DNA of 64,000 nucleotides from Agarilytica rhodophyticola. GTDB taxonomy: Bacteria; Pseudomonadota; Gammaproteobacteria; Pseudomonadales; Cellvibrionaceae. Below, piece after piece: positions 1 through 8,409 of this stretch; position 1 is the stretch's first letter, and each line of letters opens with the position of its first letter. The notes beneath the pieces were generated by a model. The model was not told the DNA's origin, searched no databases, and was given only the letters and a program-made list of their open reading frames with translations. A program made the translations under genes and the position numbers. The DNA lies in the NCBI RefSeq assembly GCF_002157225.2, contig NZ_CP020038.1:2696501-2760500 (forward strand), given 5' to 3'.

Positions 1-1
1 A

Positions 2-850
2 CAAGGTTTAATTTTTTTAATCTTCGTTGTCGTTTTGTGGTTGCTCGGGACAAATTATCAAAACAATCTTATTCTTGGTTTAACATTTCTGTTAATGAGT
101 ATTTTTGTTGTCTGTATACTGCATACTTATGCAAATCTTGCCGGGATGGAGTTAGAACTCAAAGGCGCATCCAATGCTTTTGCCGGTGAAAATGCAGAGT
201 TTTTCTTTTTTATTAAAAATAACCGAGCACGGCCTGGCGATGGTATAGGCCTGCGTTGGCAAGAAGACGAGAACAACGGCGCAAAAATAGCGTTTGCTGG
301 CCATGCTACCACTAAAGTTCATGTGGGGCTAAAATCAAAAAGACGTGGAGTTTTAAGACCTAAACGATTGTTGATTGAAAGTGAGTTTCCCCTTGGATTA
401 TTACGTTGTTGGACCTGGTTGAACTTTGATGCCCAAGCTTTGGTCTATCCTAAACCCATAGAAATTCCGTTAGCAAGTAGTGCGGTAGAAGACGATGAGG
501 GTGACGGTGAGCATCCCGTGCACGGTGGCGAAGACTTCAGTGCCTTTCGCGATTATCGACCTGGGGACCCGCCGAAACATGTGGCGTGGAAACTTTACGC
601 CAGAGAGCGAGGTTTATTTACTAAGGAATTTAGCCAGAATATGTCGCGTGAAATATGGCTCGACTTTTTCCATATTAATGCAGCGGACACGGAATTAAGG
701 TTATCGGCCCTGTGTTTTTGGGCCTTGCGTTTTCACTTAGAGGACGAAAATTATGGTCTCTTGGTGCCAGGCGCTAAAGTGACACCCAATAAAGGCGAGA
801 ACCACAAAGCCCAAGTGTTAGAAATTCTTGCTCGTTTTGAGGGGGCTTAG
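2..850 (+). CDS. DUF58 domain-containing protein (5' end outside window)
   Basis: The reading frame is open to the left edge of the window and encodes a hydrophobic stretch before the first possible TTG start at 35, so the true start lies upstream and the gene is partial. Visible are the end of a second transmembrane hairpin (LILGLTFLLMSIFVVCI) and a soluble part with the DUF58 signature around RDYRPGDPPKHVAWKLYAR (residues about 170-190). Proteins of this family are usually encoded between a MoxR-type AAA ATPase and a TgpA-type transglutaminase; the latter follows here after 5 nt, which supports the call. The molecular function of DUF58 proteins is not established; a role in envelope protein assembly together with MoxR is inference. 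Confidence 0.9.
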   Translation, partial: QGLIFLIFVVVLWLLGTNYQNNLILGLTFLLMSIFVVCILHTYANLAGMELELKGASNAFAGENAEFFFFIKNNRARPGDGIGLRWQEDENNGAKIAFAGHATTKVHVGLKSKRRGVLRPKRLLIESEFPLGLLRCWTWLNFDAQALVYPKPIEIPLASSAVEDDEGDGEHPVHGGEDFSAFRDYRPGDPPKHVAWKLYARERGLFTKEFSQNMSREIWLDFFHINAADTELRLSALCFWALRFHLEDENYGLLVPGAKVTPNKGENHKAQVLEILARFEGA

Positions 851-855
851 ACTCT

Positions 856-2922
856 GTGGACGTATCATCATTTAAGTGGGCGTCTAAAAAGGCGCATAAT
901 AAGCCGCCTAATGCCAGCGATGCTCAGCATCGCTGGGTAAGCCGTTACGCATTAGCATGGTTACTGGTTGCCCAAGCCTTTTGTATCTTACCGTTGTTTA
1001 TTTATCTGCCTTTTTGGATACCCGTATTATGGCTGGCGGCCTTAGTATGGCGAGTGCAAATATATCGAGGGGCTTGGCGCTTTCCATCTAATACCAATAA
1101 GTTGATTTTAAGTGCGCTCAGCATTGGTGGTTTGATTTGGTCTTATGCCGGAGTGATTGGCGTTGAGCCCTTGGTGGCTTTTCTGGTGGTGTCATTTGTC
1201 CTTAAATTAGTTGAAGCGCGTAAGCGTGGCGATGTTTTATTGATCATTTATGTTGGCTTTATTACTGTTTCCGCCCAATTCTTATTTTTCCAAACAATGT
1301 TTATCGCCATTTATGGATGCTTGTCCATTTTGTTACTGTTGTGTGCTTGGAATTGTACCTATCGCTCACATTCGGTTCCTCTAAGAGGGCAATTATCGGC
1401 CAGTGGTTCTTTGTTATTGCAAAGTATCCCTCTGATGTTGGTTTTGTTTGTTGCTCTACCTCGTTTAGGGTCCTTGTGGCATGTACCTATTCCCCAGAAC
1501 ACCGGCAAAACTGGCTTTAGCGACACCATGTCTCCAGGGGATTTCAGCTCCCTGAGTAAGTCGCGTGAAGTCGCCTTTCGAGTATCTTTTTTAAGTGATG
1601 AAAGTCGTGCACCCTTGCCGAGCCGGTCGTTGTGGTATTGGCGTGGACTAGTGCTGGACGAATTTGACGGTCGCAGCTGGTCGCTTTCTAAGCGTCAATT
1701 GTTTGGTCGCCGAAACACCCAACGGGGCGTGCCTGAATCTTGGCAGCTAGAGCAAGATAAGGACAACAAGTTATTAGAATACAATGTGTTGATGGAGCCC
1801 CATCAGCAGCAATGGATATTTACCTTGATGGCGCCGGTATTTACCTCATCTAACTATGGTCATATGTATTTTACGCCTAATTATTTGACGCGCTTTGCGA
1901 AACCCGTATCTTCGCGGTCAAATTATCGGGTGATTTCTAACCTTGACTATCAGGCGGCACCGAAGGAAATATTTAAGAACGTTAAAGCTCAGAACTTACG
2001 TTTGCCTCAAACAGGTAATCCTAAGTCACTTGCATTAGCTAAGCAATGGCGTGACGAGGGCTTAAGCGATAGGGAAGTTATCGAACGAGCTTTGAGTATG
2101 TACAGAGAGTCTTTTACCTATACCTTACAACCGCCGCTATTGGGACAAGACAGTGTCGATGACTTTCTTTTTACCTCTAAGCGAGGTTTTTGTGAGCATT
2201 TTGCTAGCAGCTTCTCAGTGCTAATGCGCGCAGCAGGTATACCAGCGCGGGTAGTTTTGGGTTATCAAGGAGGCGAATACAATCCTGTTGAAAACTATAT
2301 TATTGTTCGGCAGTCAGATGCTCATGCTTGGGCGGAGCTTTGGCTTGAAGGCTCAGGTTGGATTCGTGTTGATCCTACGGCAGCCGTTTCTCCACTGCGT
2401 ATTGAGCAGGGCCTAGAGCAATCATTGACCGAAGATGAAAAGCCTTTGGTCAGTGGATTATTTGCCGGTAGTTGGCTTTACAAACTTCAGTTGCGCCTTG
2501 ATGCCTTAAGCTATTCTTGGCATACATGGGTGCTTGGCTATGACGCGGATCAACAAAAAAGCCTATTTAAAAATATGCTCGGAGGTGACCAAGCCTGGAG
2601 AATAGGCTTATTTTTTATTTCCGTGATTGGAATCTTTATGGTCGGATATTTTATTCGACTCACTTGGCAAGGGCGAAGAGGCTTTGATTATCCCGAGCAA
2701 GCCGTTTACTTCGAATTTCTCAAACGCTTGAAGAAAAAGGGGTTTGTTCCTGAGCCCAACGAGACCCCTGTTGAATTTGCCAACAAAGTAGCTTTGGATA
2801 AACCCGCTTGGGCACCTCAGCTGCTCGCTATTGCACGTTTGTATAATCGTATCGCCTTTGAAAGCCGTCAGGAACTTATTGATGAGCTTAAGACTAGTAT
2901 TAAAGCGCTGAAACTTAACTAG
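856..2922 (+). CDS. tgpA: TgpA-family membrane transglutaminase-like protein
   Basis: A 688-residue protein with an N-terminal block of five or six membrane segments (about residues 30-210, DUF3488/TgpA_N), a periplasmic transglutaminase-like core and one further membrane helix near residue 590, followed by a cytosolic DUF4129-like tail. The papain-type triad is visible: Cys446 in RGFCEHFASSF, His490 in SDAHAWAEL and Asp506 in IRVDPTAA. The GTG start follows the DUF58 stop by 5 nt, so the two are almost certainly cotranscribed. In Pseudomonas aeruginosa the homologue TgpA is a periplasmic transglutaminase important for growth; its substrate is not known. Nothing in the sequence looks truncated. 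Confidence 0.93.
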   Translation: MDVSSFKWASKKAHNKPPNASDAQHRWVSRYALAWLLVAQAFCILPLFIYLPFWIPVLWLAALVWRVQIYRGAWRFPSNTNKLILSALSIGGLIWSYAGVIGVEPLVAFLVVSFVLKLVEARKRGDVLLIIYVGFITVSAQFLFFQTMFIAIYGCLSILLLLCAWNCTYRSHSVPLRGQLSASGSLLLQSIPLMLVLFVALPRLGSLWHVPIPQNTGKTGFSDTMSPGDFSSLSKSREVAFRVSFLSDESRAPLPSRSLWYWRGLVLDEFDGRSWSLSKRQLFGRRNTQRGVPESWQLEQDKDNKLLEYNVLMEPHQQQWIFTLMAPVFTSSNYGHMYFTPNYLTRFAKPVSSRSNYRVISNLDYQAAPKEIFKNVKAQNLRLPQTGNPKSLALAKQWRDEGLSDREVIERALSMYRESFTYTLQPPLLGQDSVDDFLFTSKRGFCEHFASSFSVLMRAAGIPARVVLGYQGGEYNPVENYIIVRQSDAHAWAELWLEGSGWIRVDPTAAVSPLRIEQGLEQSLTEDEKPLVSGLFAGSWLYKLQLRLDALSYSWHTWVLGYDADQQKSLFKNMLGGDQAWRIGLFFISVIGIFMVGYFIRLTWQGRRGFDYPEQAVYFEFLKRLKKKGFVPEPNETPVEFANKVALDKPAWAPQLLAIARLYNRIAFESRQELIDELKTSIKALKLN

Positions 2923-3349
2923 GGTCGACAGGCCCGAGAGCATGTTTTATTTCCCTCTCTTTAACTCTTCTCACCATTAAACAAAATCGATAGAGACGCT
3001 TTGTCATCTGTATTTTCTTTCAATACTTAACTTTTTTCATATTTTTGAAGCAAATCTCATTCTTGAGAAAAAATAGCCCATTTTACTTAAACTTGTTAAG
3101 TATGTAAGCATTTCCACACTTAACTTGTTCTACAATGCATGTGACGATTTTGGGCTGTCACTGACATATTCTGATTAAAACAAAGTCTTTGCAAAACCGT
3201 TGATCTTCGAGCTACCTCATACTCATAAAATAGAAGCGAAAATTAACATGTTAATTTTCTGCGTTGACGCCTAAGGAAAAATATCCTTTGTAGCGTTTTT
3301 ATAACAACAAATATGACTCCTTAAACTTTGGATAGATAGTGGTGATACG
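2923..3349. other. 427-bp non-coding region with palindrome
   Basis: No credible gene. AT-rich DNA between tgpA and the next small gene. It holds a perfect 22-bp palindrome (3238-3259) and, just after it, a weaker stem-loop in which ACGC (3265-3268) could pair with GCGT (3293-3296) around an inner AAGGA/TCCTT stem followed by a T-run. These could form a leader or attenuator for the gene at 3350, but this is inference only. Confidence 0.5.
3238..3259. repeat. perfect 22-bp palindrome
   Basis: Half-site GAAAATTAACA, followed by its exact reverse complement. With one bulged T the stem extends to a flanking GC on each side (3236-3262). It lies about 90 bp before the start codon of the 3350 gene. 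It may be an operator for a dimeric regulator or the stem of an RNA hairpin; no family of binding site was recognised. Confidence 0.6.
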
Positions 3350-3736
3350 ATGGAAGAACAACTTATTTCTTCTTTGGATTCCGCTCGTTTTATGAAAACA
3401 AGTGGTTGGAATTTTAAAAACTCCTGGGCTGGTAAAGTAGACGTTTCGACGTGGTTACGCGCCAATATTGCACGCGGTGGAAGAATGTACTTATTTTTGG
3501 AATACCGTGATCAAGACAGTAAACATGCGATACCGATCGATCGTTGTTTGTCGTCGGCCTCTGATAGTATTTTAATGAATGGACGCTTGGATCTCTCTGG
3601 TCGTGGCGAGTTGCAGGATATGAGCGTAAAGCTTAAATACTATGGCTGTGACAAGAGTTCTATTGTTGTTGAAGAGCTTTCTGTTAAGGCGCTTCAAGCA
3701 CAGCCCCGCAAGCAAGCTGCTCGCGCTGTAATGTAA
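3350..3736 (+). CDS. small hypothetical protein
   Basis: A 128-residue protein that I do not recognise. It has no signal peptide or membrane segment. The middle (about residues 30-115) alternates hydrophobic and polar residues in a way typical of a beta-rich domain (VDVSTWLRANIARGG, LDLSGRGELQDMSVKLKYY), and the tail is basic (QAQPRKQAARAVM). ATG is preceded by GTGGTGAT at a suitable distance. It stands alone: a 427-bp non-coding stretch precedes it and a separate promoter-like site follows. The size and beta pattern could suggest a PilZ-like or carbohydrate-binding fold, but no RxxxR or other diagnostic motif is present, so function is left open. Confidence 0.6.
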   Translation: MEEQLISSLDSARFMKTSGWNFKNSWAGKVDVSTWLRANIARGGRMYLFLEYRDQDSKHAIPIDRCLSSASDSILMNGRLDLSGRGELQDMSVKLKYYGCDKSSIVVEELSVKALQAQPRKQAARAVM

Positions 3737-3744
3737 ATAGTATA

Positions 3745-3770
3745 AAGCCGGCAGATATTTATGGCGGCTT
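3745..3770 (+). terminator. possible hairpin after the 3350 gene
   Basis: AAGCCG (3745-3750) can pair with CGGCTT (3765-3770) over a 14-nt loop, 9 nt after the stop codon. There is no T-run behind it, so it is only a weak terminator candidate. Confidence 0.3.
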
Positions 3771-3790
3771 AATCATGAGGGTGTGAATAA

Positions 3791-3820
3791 GTGAAATCAA
3801 TCACATAAAAAGGGTATAAT
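3791..3820 (+). promoter_or_regulatory. sigma-70-like promoter for the MFS gene
   Basis: A -10 box TATAAT at 3815-3820 lies 17-18 nt after GTGAAA (3791-3796, four matches to the consensus -35). The predicted transcript would start near 3827, only about 12 nt before the TTG chosen as start of the transporter gene, which helps explain the lack of a clear Shine-Dalgarno sequence. Confidence 0.5.
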
Positions 3821-3838
3821 CACTCAATTTACAGTGGT

Positions 3839-5068
3839 TTGATTTTGCTTTCACCTATATCTCGATTCTTAGTGTCCCATGGTGCCAGTGCGTTCGCTAC
3901 TGGCGTTCATTTGGTATTGATGGCCTGGATTTCTATCGTTGAGCTTGGCTTATCCTCGAGCCAACTTGGATGGATTCAGGCTGCCGTGCTATTTCCCAAT
4001 TTACTTCTTATTCTTGTTGCAGGTGCTTGGGCCGATAGAGTAAACCCGGCGAAAGTGATGGTTGCTGCACAATTATTGCTCTCATGTAGCTTTGTTAGTT
4101 TATTGCTGTTGCTTACAGGTGGTTATGCTAATTTTGTCAGTTTGTTGATCTACGCCATCACTGTAGGTATTGGGCAGGCGTTTATTCAGCCTGTTAGAGA
4201 GAAACTCGTGACTCAAATTCAGGGAAGTTCTGCGCAAAAGCGCATTTCTTTATTGAGTATTACGCAATTTAGTTTACAAAGTTGTGGTATGGCCTTGGCT
4301 GCATTAACTGATACTGTCGGGCTTAATGGGATTCTTGTCATCCAGATAGTGGCTTCTTTATCTTCTTGTATTGTGCTTGCATCTTTGGTTAAGTTTATTG
4401 GTGATGGAACTGCTAATACGACTTCTGGACATAAAACCGCTCAGGATATTGCAGGTGCCGTGCGTTACGTTATCAACAGTTCAGGTTTGCGCCAGTTAAT
4501 GGCCCTAATTGCATTTAATGGCTATATGCATATGGGCGTTTTCTTAGTGGCCATTCCTGTTGTGGCTACCGGCACCTATCGTTTATCTTCTTCAGAGTAT
4601 GCTTGGTTACAAATGTTATTTGTGCTTGGCATGATTTGCGCGCATACATTTTTACTACGCGCTAAATTAGTTGAATATCCAGGGCAAGGCGCATTGTTCA
4701 GCCTTCTGTATACAACATTAATAGGTTTTGCTTTGGCTAAAGGCCCTACGCCTTTCGGCTTTTACAGTTTAGTTTTTCTGTGGGGCTTAACCGCAGGCAA
4801 TTCAGCCGGTCGCTGTCGTTTAGTGTTGCAATCGTTAGTTGTGCCTGAAATGAAAGGACGTATTATGGCGGTGTATCAATTGATGCTATTTGGTGCAGCA
4901 CCCTTCGGTGCTCTGGTAACTGGGTACTTGATCAACTATATGTCCATAAAAAATATCTTCAGTTTTATGAGTATGTCCAGTGCGGCTTTATTTGTTGTTT
5001 TCCTATTCTCTCGTACGCTTTGGTCGATTAAGCAGCACGTGGAAGAGGGCGACGCCAGTTCATCATAA
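3839..5068 (+). CDS. MFS-family transporter
   Basis: A 409-residue polytopic membrane protein with about 12 hydrophobic segments and the MFS motif A region GAWADRVNPAKVMV after the second helix. The architecture fits the major facilitator superfamily, probably the subgroup of drug/small-molecule exporters without a large central loop. The substrate cannot be read from the sequence. The start is TTG at 3839, favoured because no ATG or GTG in frame precedes the first helix; a second TTG at 3845 is nearly equivalent. A promoter-like TATAAT sits just upstream. It faces the methyltransferase gene on the other strand, with 43 nt between their stop codons. Confidence 0.85.
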   Translation: MILLSPISRFLVSHGASAFATGVHLVLMAWISIVELGLSSSQLGWIQAAVLFPNLLLILVAGAWADRVNPAKVMVAAQLLLSCSFVSLLLLLTGGYANFVSLLIYAITVGIGQAFIQPVREKLVTQIQGSSAQKRISLLSITQFSLQSCGMALAALTDTVGLNGILVIQIVASLSSCIVLASLVKFIGDGTANTTSGHKTAQDIAGAVRYVINSSGLRQLMALIAFNGYMHMGVFLVAIPVVATGTYRLSSSEYAWLQMLFVLGMICAHTFLLRAKLVEYPGQGALFSLLYTTLIGFALAKGPTPFGFYSLVFLWGLTAGNSAGRCRLVLQSLVVPEMKGRIMAVYQLMLFGAAPFGALVTGYLINYMSIKNIFSFMSMSSAALFVVFLFSRTLWSIKQHVEEGDASSS

Positions 5069-5111
5069 AATATTGTGATATGGCGATGGCCATACAAGAG
5101 CTAATGGAGTA

Positions 5112-5891
5112 TCAAAGAACATTCCTAAATGCGATTAAGCCCGCTGTAATAGCAACATTGAGTGACTCCACGCCCCGTGACATGGGTATTTTGACGCTTT
5201 TATGGCAAGTGGCACTAACTTCTTTTGATAAGCCCTCACTTTCATTACCGAGTACAAAAACTTTATTCTCTTCACTTGTTAATTGAGCTAGATGAGTATC
5301 AGTATTGACGTCCAAGCCAATGATACTGGCCTTTTTAACTGTGGTTAATTGTTGTAAAGCTTGGGGCAAGCTATCGCAGCGGATGATGTTAGCTTTAAAA
5401 ATGGTTCCTGCACTGGCTTTTATTACTAAAGAGTCAAGCTTCGCGCAGCCTTTTTGAGGCAGTAAAAGTCCGGTTAACGGGGAAGCGCATACGGAACGGA
5501 TAATCATGCCTAGGTTTTGTGGCGTGGTAATATTATCTAAGGCGATTAATTCAAAAGGTTTTTTATGCTCGTGGCAAAAGTTTTCTAAGCTTTGGAAACC
5601 GGATAATTTTAAATCTATAGCTACCCCTTGATCCTGTTTTTTATTTTTCGAAATTCGGGCCAAACTATCTTTACTATGGAAAAGAATTTCAGCATCTTTT
5701 TGTTTAGCGTTAGCAATAATCTCATCAATAATCGCAGCTTTTTTATTGGAATCTGATAAGTGTAAACGGTATACGTCGACACCATCTGTTGTAAGAGCCT
5801 CGAGCACAGGCTTACGCCCATAAATGGTAAGCAATTGAGAGAAAAACTTCTTTTTTTTAAGGTACTCAGGGCTATCGGAATGGCTTGGCAT
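5112..5891 (-). CDS. TrmH/SpoU-family RNA 2'-O-methyltransferase
   Basis: A 259-residue SPOUT-class protein. The N-terminal substrate-binding part starts with YGRKPVLEAL (about residue 24), as in RlmB. The C-terminal knot carries the three family motifs: TPQNLGMIIRS (motif 1), VFVLGNESEGLS (motif 2) and IPMSRGVESLNVAITAGL (motif 3), which bind S-adenosylmethionine. Such enzymes methylate the ribose of a nucleotide in rRNA or tRNA. The motif 1 Asn-to-Thr/Pro variation (TTPQNLG) and the weak similarity in the N-terminal half prevent assignment as RlmB itself; the exact RNA target is unknown. It is a single-gene unit on the minus strand. Confidence 0.88.
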   Translation of the reverse strand: MPSHSDSPEYLKKKKFFSQLLTIYGRKPVLEALTTDGVDVYRLHLSDSNKKAAIIDEIIANAKQKDAEILFHSKDSLARISKNKKQDQGVAIDLKLSGFQSLENFCHEHKKPFELIALDNITTPQNLGMIIRSVCASPLTGLLLPQKGCAKLDSLVIKASAGTIFKANIIRCDSLPQALQQLTTVKKASIIGLDVNTDTHLAQLTSEENKVFVLGNESEGLSKEVSATCHKSVKIPMSRGVESLNVAITAGLIAFRNVL

Positions 5892-6049
5892 TGTTTGCTA
5901 ATTCTTATCTACAGTGTACATCAATAGATAATACATCTTAAGGCCTGATAACACTAATCAAAACACCTATCTATTCCCTGTACAAAGGAAGGGCTAGATG
6001 AACTATGAGTCCTTATCTATTTATATTTATATGAATCTTTCGTCAGGGT

Positions 6050-6463
6050 TTACGTATGGATATAGCAGTCATCGTCGTTTTCCAACAAGGCTTTGAGAAT
6101 GAGACGTCGAGATATTAAACCGATAAGTTTGCCATCGGCACAGACCGGGTAATTTTTTGGCGGACGCTTGGCCATTTGCTCGGCTATCTCTACGATCGAT
6201 GTATTGGGTGAAACTGTTTGAACGTCTTTACTCATCACCGAAGTAACGTCAGGTGAGCCTTCACAGTAAAATGCGTCATTTAACATTTCTTGGATGCAGT
6301 CCTGCTCGGAAACAAAGCCAACCAAGTTTTTCTGTGTATCGATGACCGGTGCGCCAGAAATTTGTTCCTTCATCAACACCGTGACAGCGTCCCTCACGGT
6401 GGCATCTTTCATAATGGCATGGGGGTTTTCGTCCATATAATCTTTGACAAGAATCGAATGCAT
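6050..6463 (-). CDS. two-CBS-domain protein
   Basis: A 137-residue protein that consists of a tandem CBS pair: first module about residues 5-65 (VRDAVTVLMKEQISGAPVID, LVGFVSEQDCI), second about residues 75-130 (MSKDVQTVSPNTSIVEIAEQM, LIGLISRRLIL). CBS pairs bind adenosyl ligands (AMP, ATP, SAM) and act as regulatory modules; as a stand-alone protein its partner is unknown. AGAGGGG lies 8-9 nt before the ATG. The neighbours give no functional hint: a methyltransferase gene on one side and a 481-bp gap to pdxJ on the other. Confidence 0.85.
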   Translation of the reverse strand: MHSILVKDYMDENPHAIMKDATVRDAVTVLMKEQISGAPVIDTQKNLVGFVSEQDCIQEMLNDAFYCEGSPDVTSVMSKDVQTVSPNTSIVEIAEQMAKRPPKNYPVCADGKLIGLISRRLILKALLENDDDCYIHT

Positions 6464-6944
6464 AAATAATGCCCCTCTGCGTCTAGGAGGTTAGGGTTTG
6501 TTCATAATCATTTAACTTTTAATCTCTTGAGATTTAACCTCTCAAGATTAGCGAGTAAATTCTTATGAGCTGTGCTTTGAAATATTGTCGAAAAATTAAC
6601 AGTATAAATAAACGCCTTATCTCTCATTCTGCCATAGCTTACTAATTTAGGACACCGGTAGAATATTAGTTTTTCGCCTTATCTCATTTGCACTATCGTT
6701 ATGTGATAGGTTTTATCACTCTTAATGTACTATTTATTGTAGTTGTAAATAAGCCATATTGCGTGCCCTTGAAAACATTTTAAAGAGGATTATGGCGACG
6801 AGATGACAAAAGACACTCTGCCTCAGAAAGTGTGTGACTGGAAATCAATTGCCTCCCTTAAGAAGGCATAACATATTAGCATGATCGGATAAGTGATAAA
6901 CGGTAACCGAGAAGAGAGGCTGGAAAATCAAAGAGCAGTATGGC
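6464..6944. other. 481-bp non-coding region
   Basis: No gene recognised. It lies upstream of the CBS gene and downstream of pdxJ (both minus strand), so it should hold the CBS-gene promoter. A short imperfect inverted repeat built on AATCTC/GAGATT and CTCTCAAGATT is present at about 6521-6550. No tRNA, small ORF with a ribosome-binding site or terminator with T-run was found. Confidence 0.5.
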
Positions 6945-7688
6945 TCAGTGACATACTCGCAAGTATTCCTTAACAGCAGTATCAAACCCTATTAATAGCG
7001 CATCAACTGTTAGAGCATGACCAATCGAAACTTCTTGTAACCCCGGAAGCGTTTTATACAATTGCATATTATCTAAGTTGAGATCGTGACCGGCATTAAT
7101 ACCAAGGCCTAGATCTAGTGCTGTATTGGCAGCCAGGCAGTGCTCGGCAAAAATGTCTTCTGCTAATGCTTTATCTTCCTGGTATGCCTGGGCAAATGGT
7201 CCGGTGTAAAGTTCGATGCGATCTGCGCCGAGTTTATGGACGAGAGTAATTTGCTCGGGGTCAGGATCCATGAATAAGCTTACACGAATCCCGTGAGACT
7301 TCAGCTTTTCCACAATGGGTTGCAATCTGGCAAAGTCTTGATGCAAGTTAAAACCATGATCAGAGGTTTTTTGCTGATTGCTATCGGGTACTAGTGTACA
7401 TTGGTCTGGTTGGTTTTGGATGACAATATCCATAAAGCCAGGATAAGACCCTTGCGCTTGGGCAAAAGGATTACCTTCGACATTGAACTCTACAGATGAC
7501 AAAGGGGACGCTAGCGCAGACAGAAGGTCGACATCACCGGGGCGAATATGACGCTGATCCGGGCGCGGGTGAACAGTTAGACCTTGAACGCCTGCATCTA
7601 TCGCCATTTTGGCAAAGGCTTCAATATCTGGATAATTGCCATCGCGAGAATTGCGAATAAGTGCAATCTTATTCAGGTTAATACTCAA
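6945..7688 (-). CDS. pdxJ: pyridoxine 5'-phosphate synthase, divergent
   Basis: A 247-residue TIM-barrel protein of the PdxJ family, which condenses 1-deoxyxylulose 5-phosphate with 3-amino-2-oxopropyl phosphate to pyridoxine 5'-phosphate in vitamin B6 synthesis. Recognisable are GLTVHPRPDQRHI (usual form GITVHLREDRRHI), VEFNVEGNP (usual EMA), CTLVPD, RIELYTGPFA, GLGINAGHDL and VSIGHALTVDALLIG. The normally conserved N-terminal GVNIDHVATLR is replaced by SINLNKIALIRN. So the fold and most ligand residues are kept but the N-terminal strand is divergent, placing this in a variant subfamily. It is not next to recO and acpS, the usual neighbours of gammaproteobacterial pdxJ. A second canonical pdxJ elsewhere in the genome cannot be excluded. 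Confidence 0.82.
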   Translation of the reverse strand: MSINLNKIALIRNSRDGNYPDIEAFAKMAIDAGVQGLTVHPRPDQRHIRPGDVDLLSALASPLSSVEFNVEGNPFAQAQGSYPGFMDIVIQNQPDQCTLVPDSNQQKTSDHGFNLHQDFARLQPIVEKLKSHGIRVSLFMDPDPEQITLVHKLGADRIELYTGPFAQAYQEDKALAEDIFAEHCLAANTALDLGLGINAGHDLNLDNMQLYKTLPGLQEVSIGHALTVDALLIGFDTAVKEYLRVCH

Positions 7689-7739
7689 CGAAATTGGATG
7701 ATGTTTTTTTATGACGAACTCCAGCTAGTGCAATGATTA

Positions 7740-8348
7740 TTATTGCCGTGATGCTTTTTCAATAATAACAGGATAATTGGGGGCTTCAGGATATTGACGA
7801 TATAAACCACGGGGTTCCTTTTCTATCTTCTTCACAATCTCAAAGCCTTCAATAACTTTACCGAACACCGCATAACCGTGACTACCGCTGCTAAAATCTA
7901 GTGCGTCATTGTCGGCAATATTGATGAAAAACTGAGAGGTTGCACTGTCGATGACGCCTGTTCTCGCCATTGACAATGTGCCTACCAAATTTTTCAGTTT
8001 GTTATCCGATTCATTTTTAATGGGCTCTCGCGTTTCTTTTTTCTTAAAATCAAAGGTATAGCCACCCGCTTGCACCACAAAGCCTGGCACAACACGGTGA
8101 AAGATCGTGCCACTATAAAAGCCGTCGTCGACATATTTTAGAAAGTTAGCAACGGTTAGAGGTGCTTGCTTAGGAAATAGCTCAATAAGAATATTGCCCG
8201 AAGAGGTTTCCAGCAGAACCTTTGGCGCAGCACTGCTGGCTTTTTTTTCTGCTGTGATTTTCTCTGCAATTGAGAAAGACGAACAGCTTAGTGCAAAAAT
8301 AATAAATAAAGCGTTTAACAGCTGTTTATAGCCAAAAATAAAATGCAT
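7740..8348 (-). CDS. periplasmic cyclophilin-type peptidyl-prolyl isomerase
   Basis: A 202-residue protein with a hydrophobic N-terminal signal segment (about residues 8-28) and a complete cyclophilin domain from residue 43: FLKYVDDGFYSGTIFHRVVPGFVVQAGG, then SMARTGVIDSATSQFFINI and YAVFGKVIEG. The catalytic Arg of FHRVV and the QFF segment are present. It would catalyse proline cis-trans isomerisation during folding of exported proteins. The ATG is preceded by AGGA at 9 nt. A cysteine in LSCSSFS could make it a lipoprotein but no clear lipobox is seen. It belongs to a run of minus-strand genes (pdxJ to the VC0807-like gene), each with its own gap. Confidence 0.9.
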   Translation of the reverse strand: MHFIFGYKQLLNALFIIFALSCSSFSIAEKITAEKKASSAAPKVLLETSSGNILIELFPKQAPLTVANFLKYVDDGFYSGTIFHRVVPGFVVQAGGYTFDFKKKETREPIKNESDNKLKNLVGTLSMARTGVIDSATSQFFINIADNDALDFSSGSHGYAVFGKVIEGFEIVKKIEKEPRGLYRQYPEAPNYPVIIEKASRQ

Positions 8349-8409
8349 AGGTATATATCCTATAGATGGTATTCATTCAGTGCTACTTGTTGGTAAGTGC
8401 CCTTAAGCG

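Noticed and set aside
5080-5286. Plus-strand open frame of 68 codons
   Set aside because: Lies over the 3' end of the methyltransferase gene on the other strand, where the SPOUT motifs are; no ribosome-binding site.
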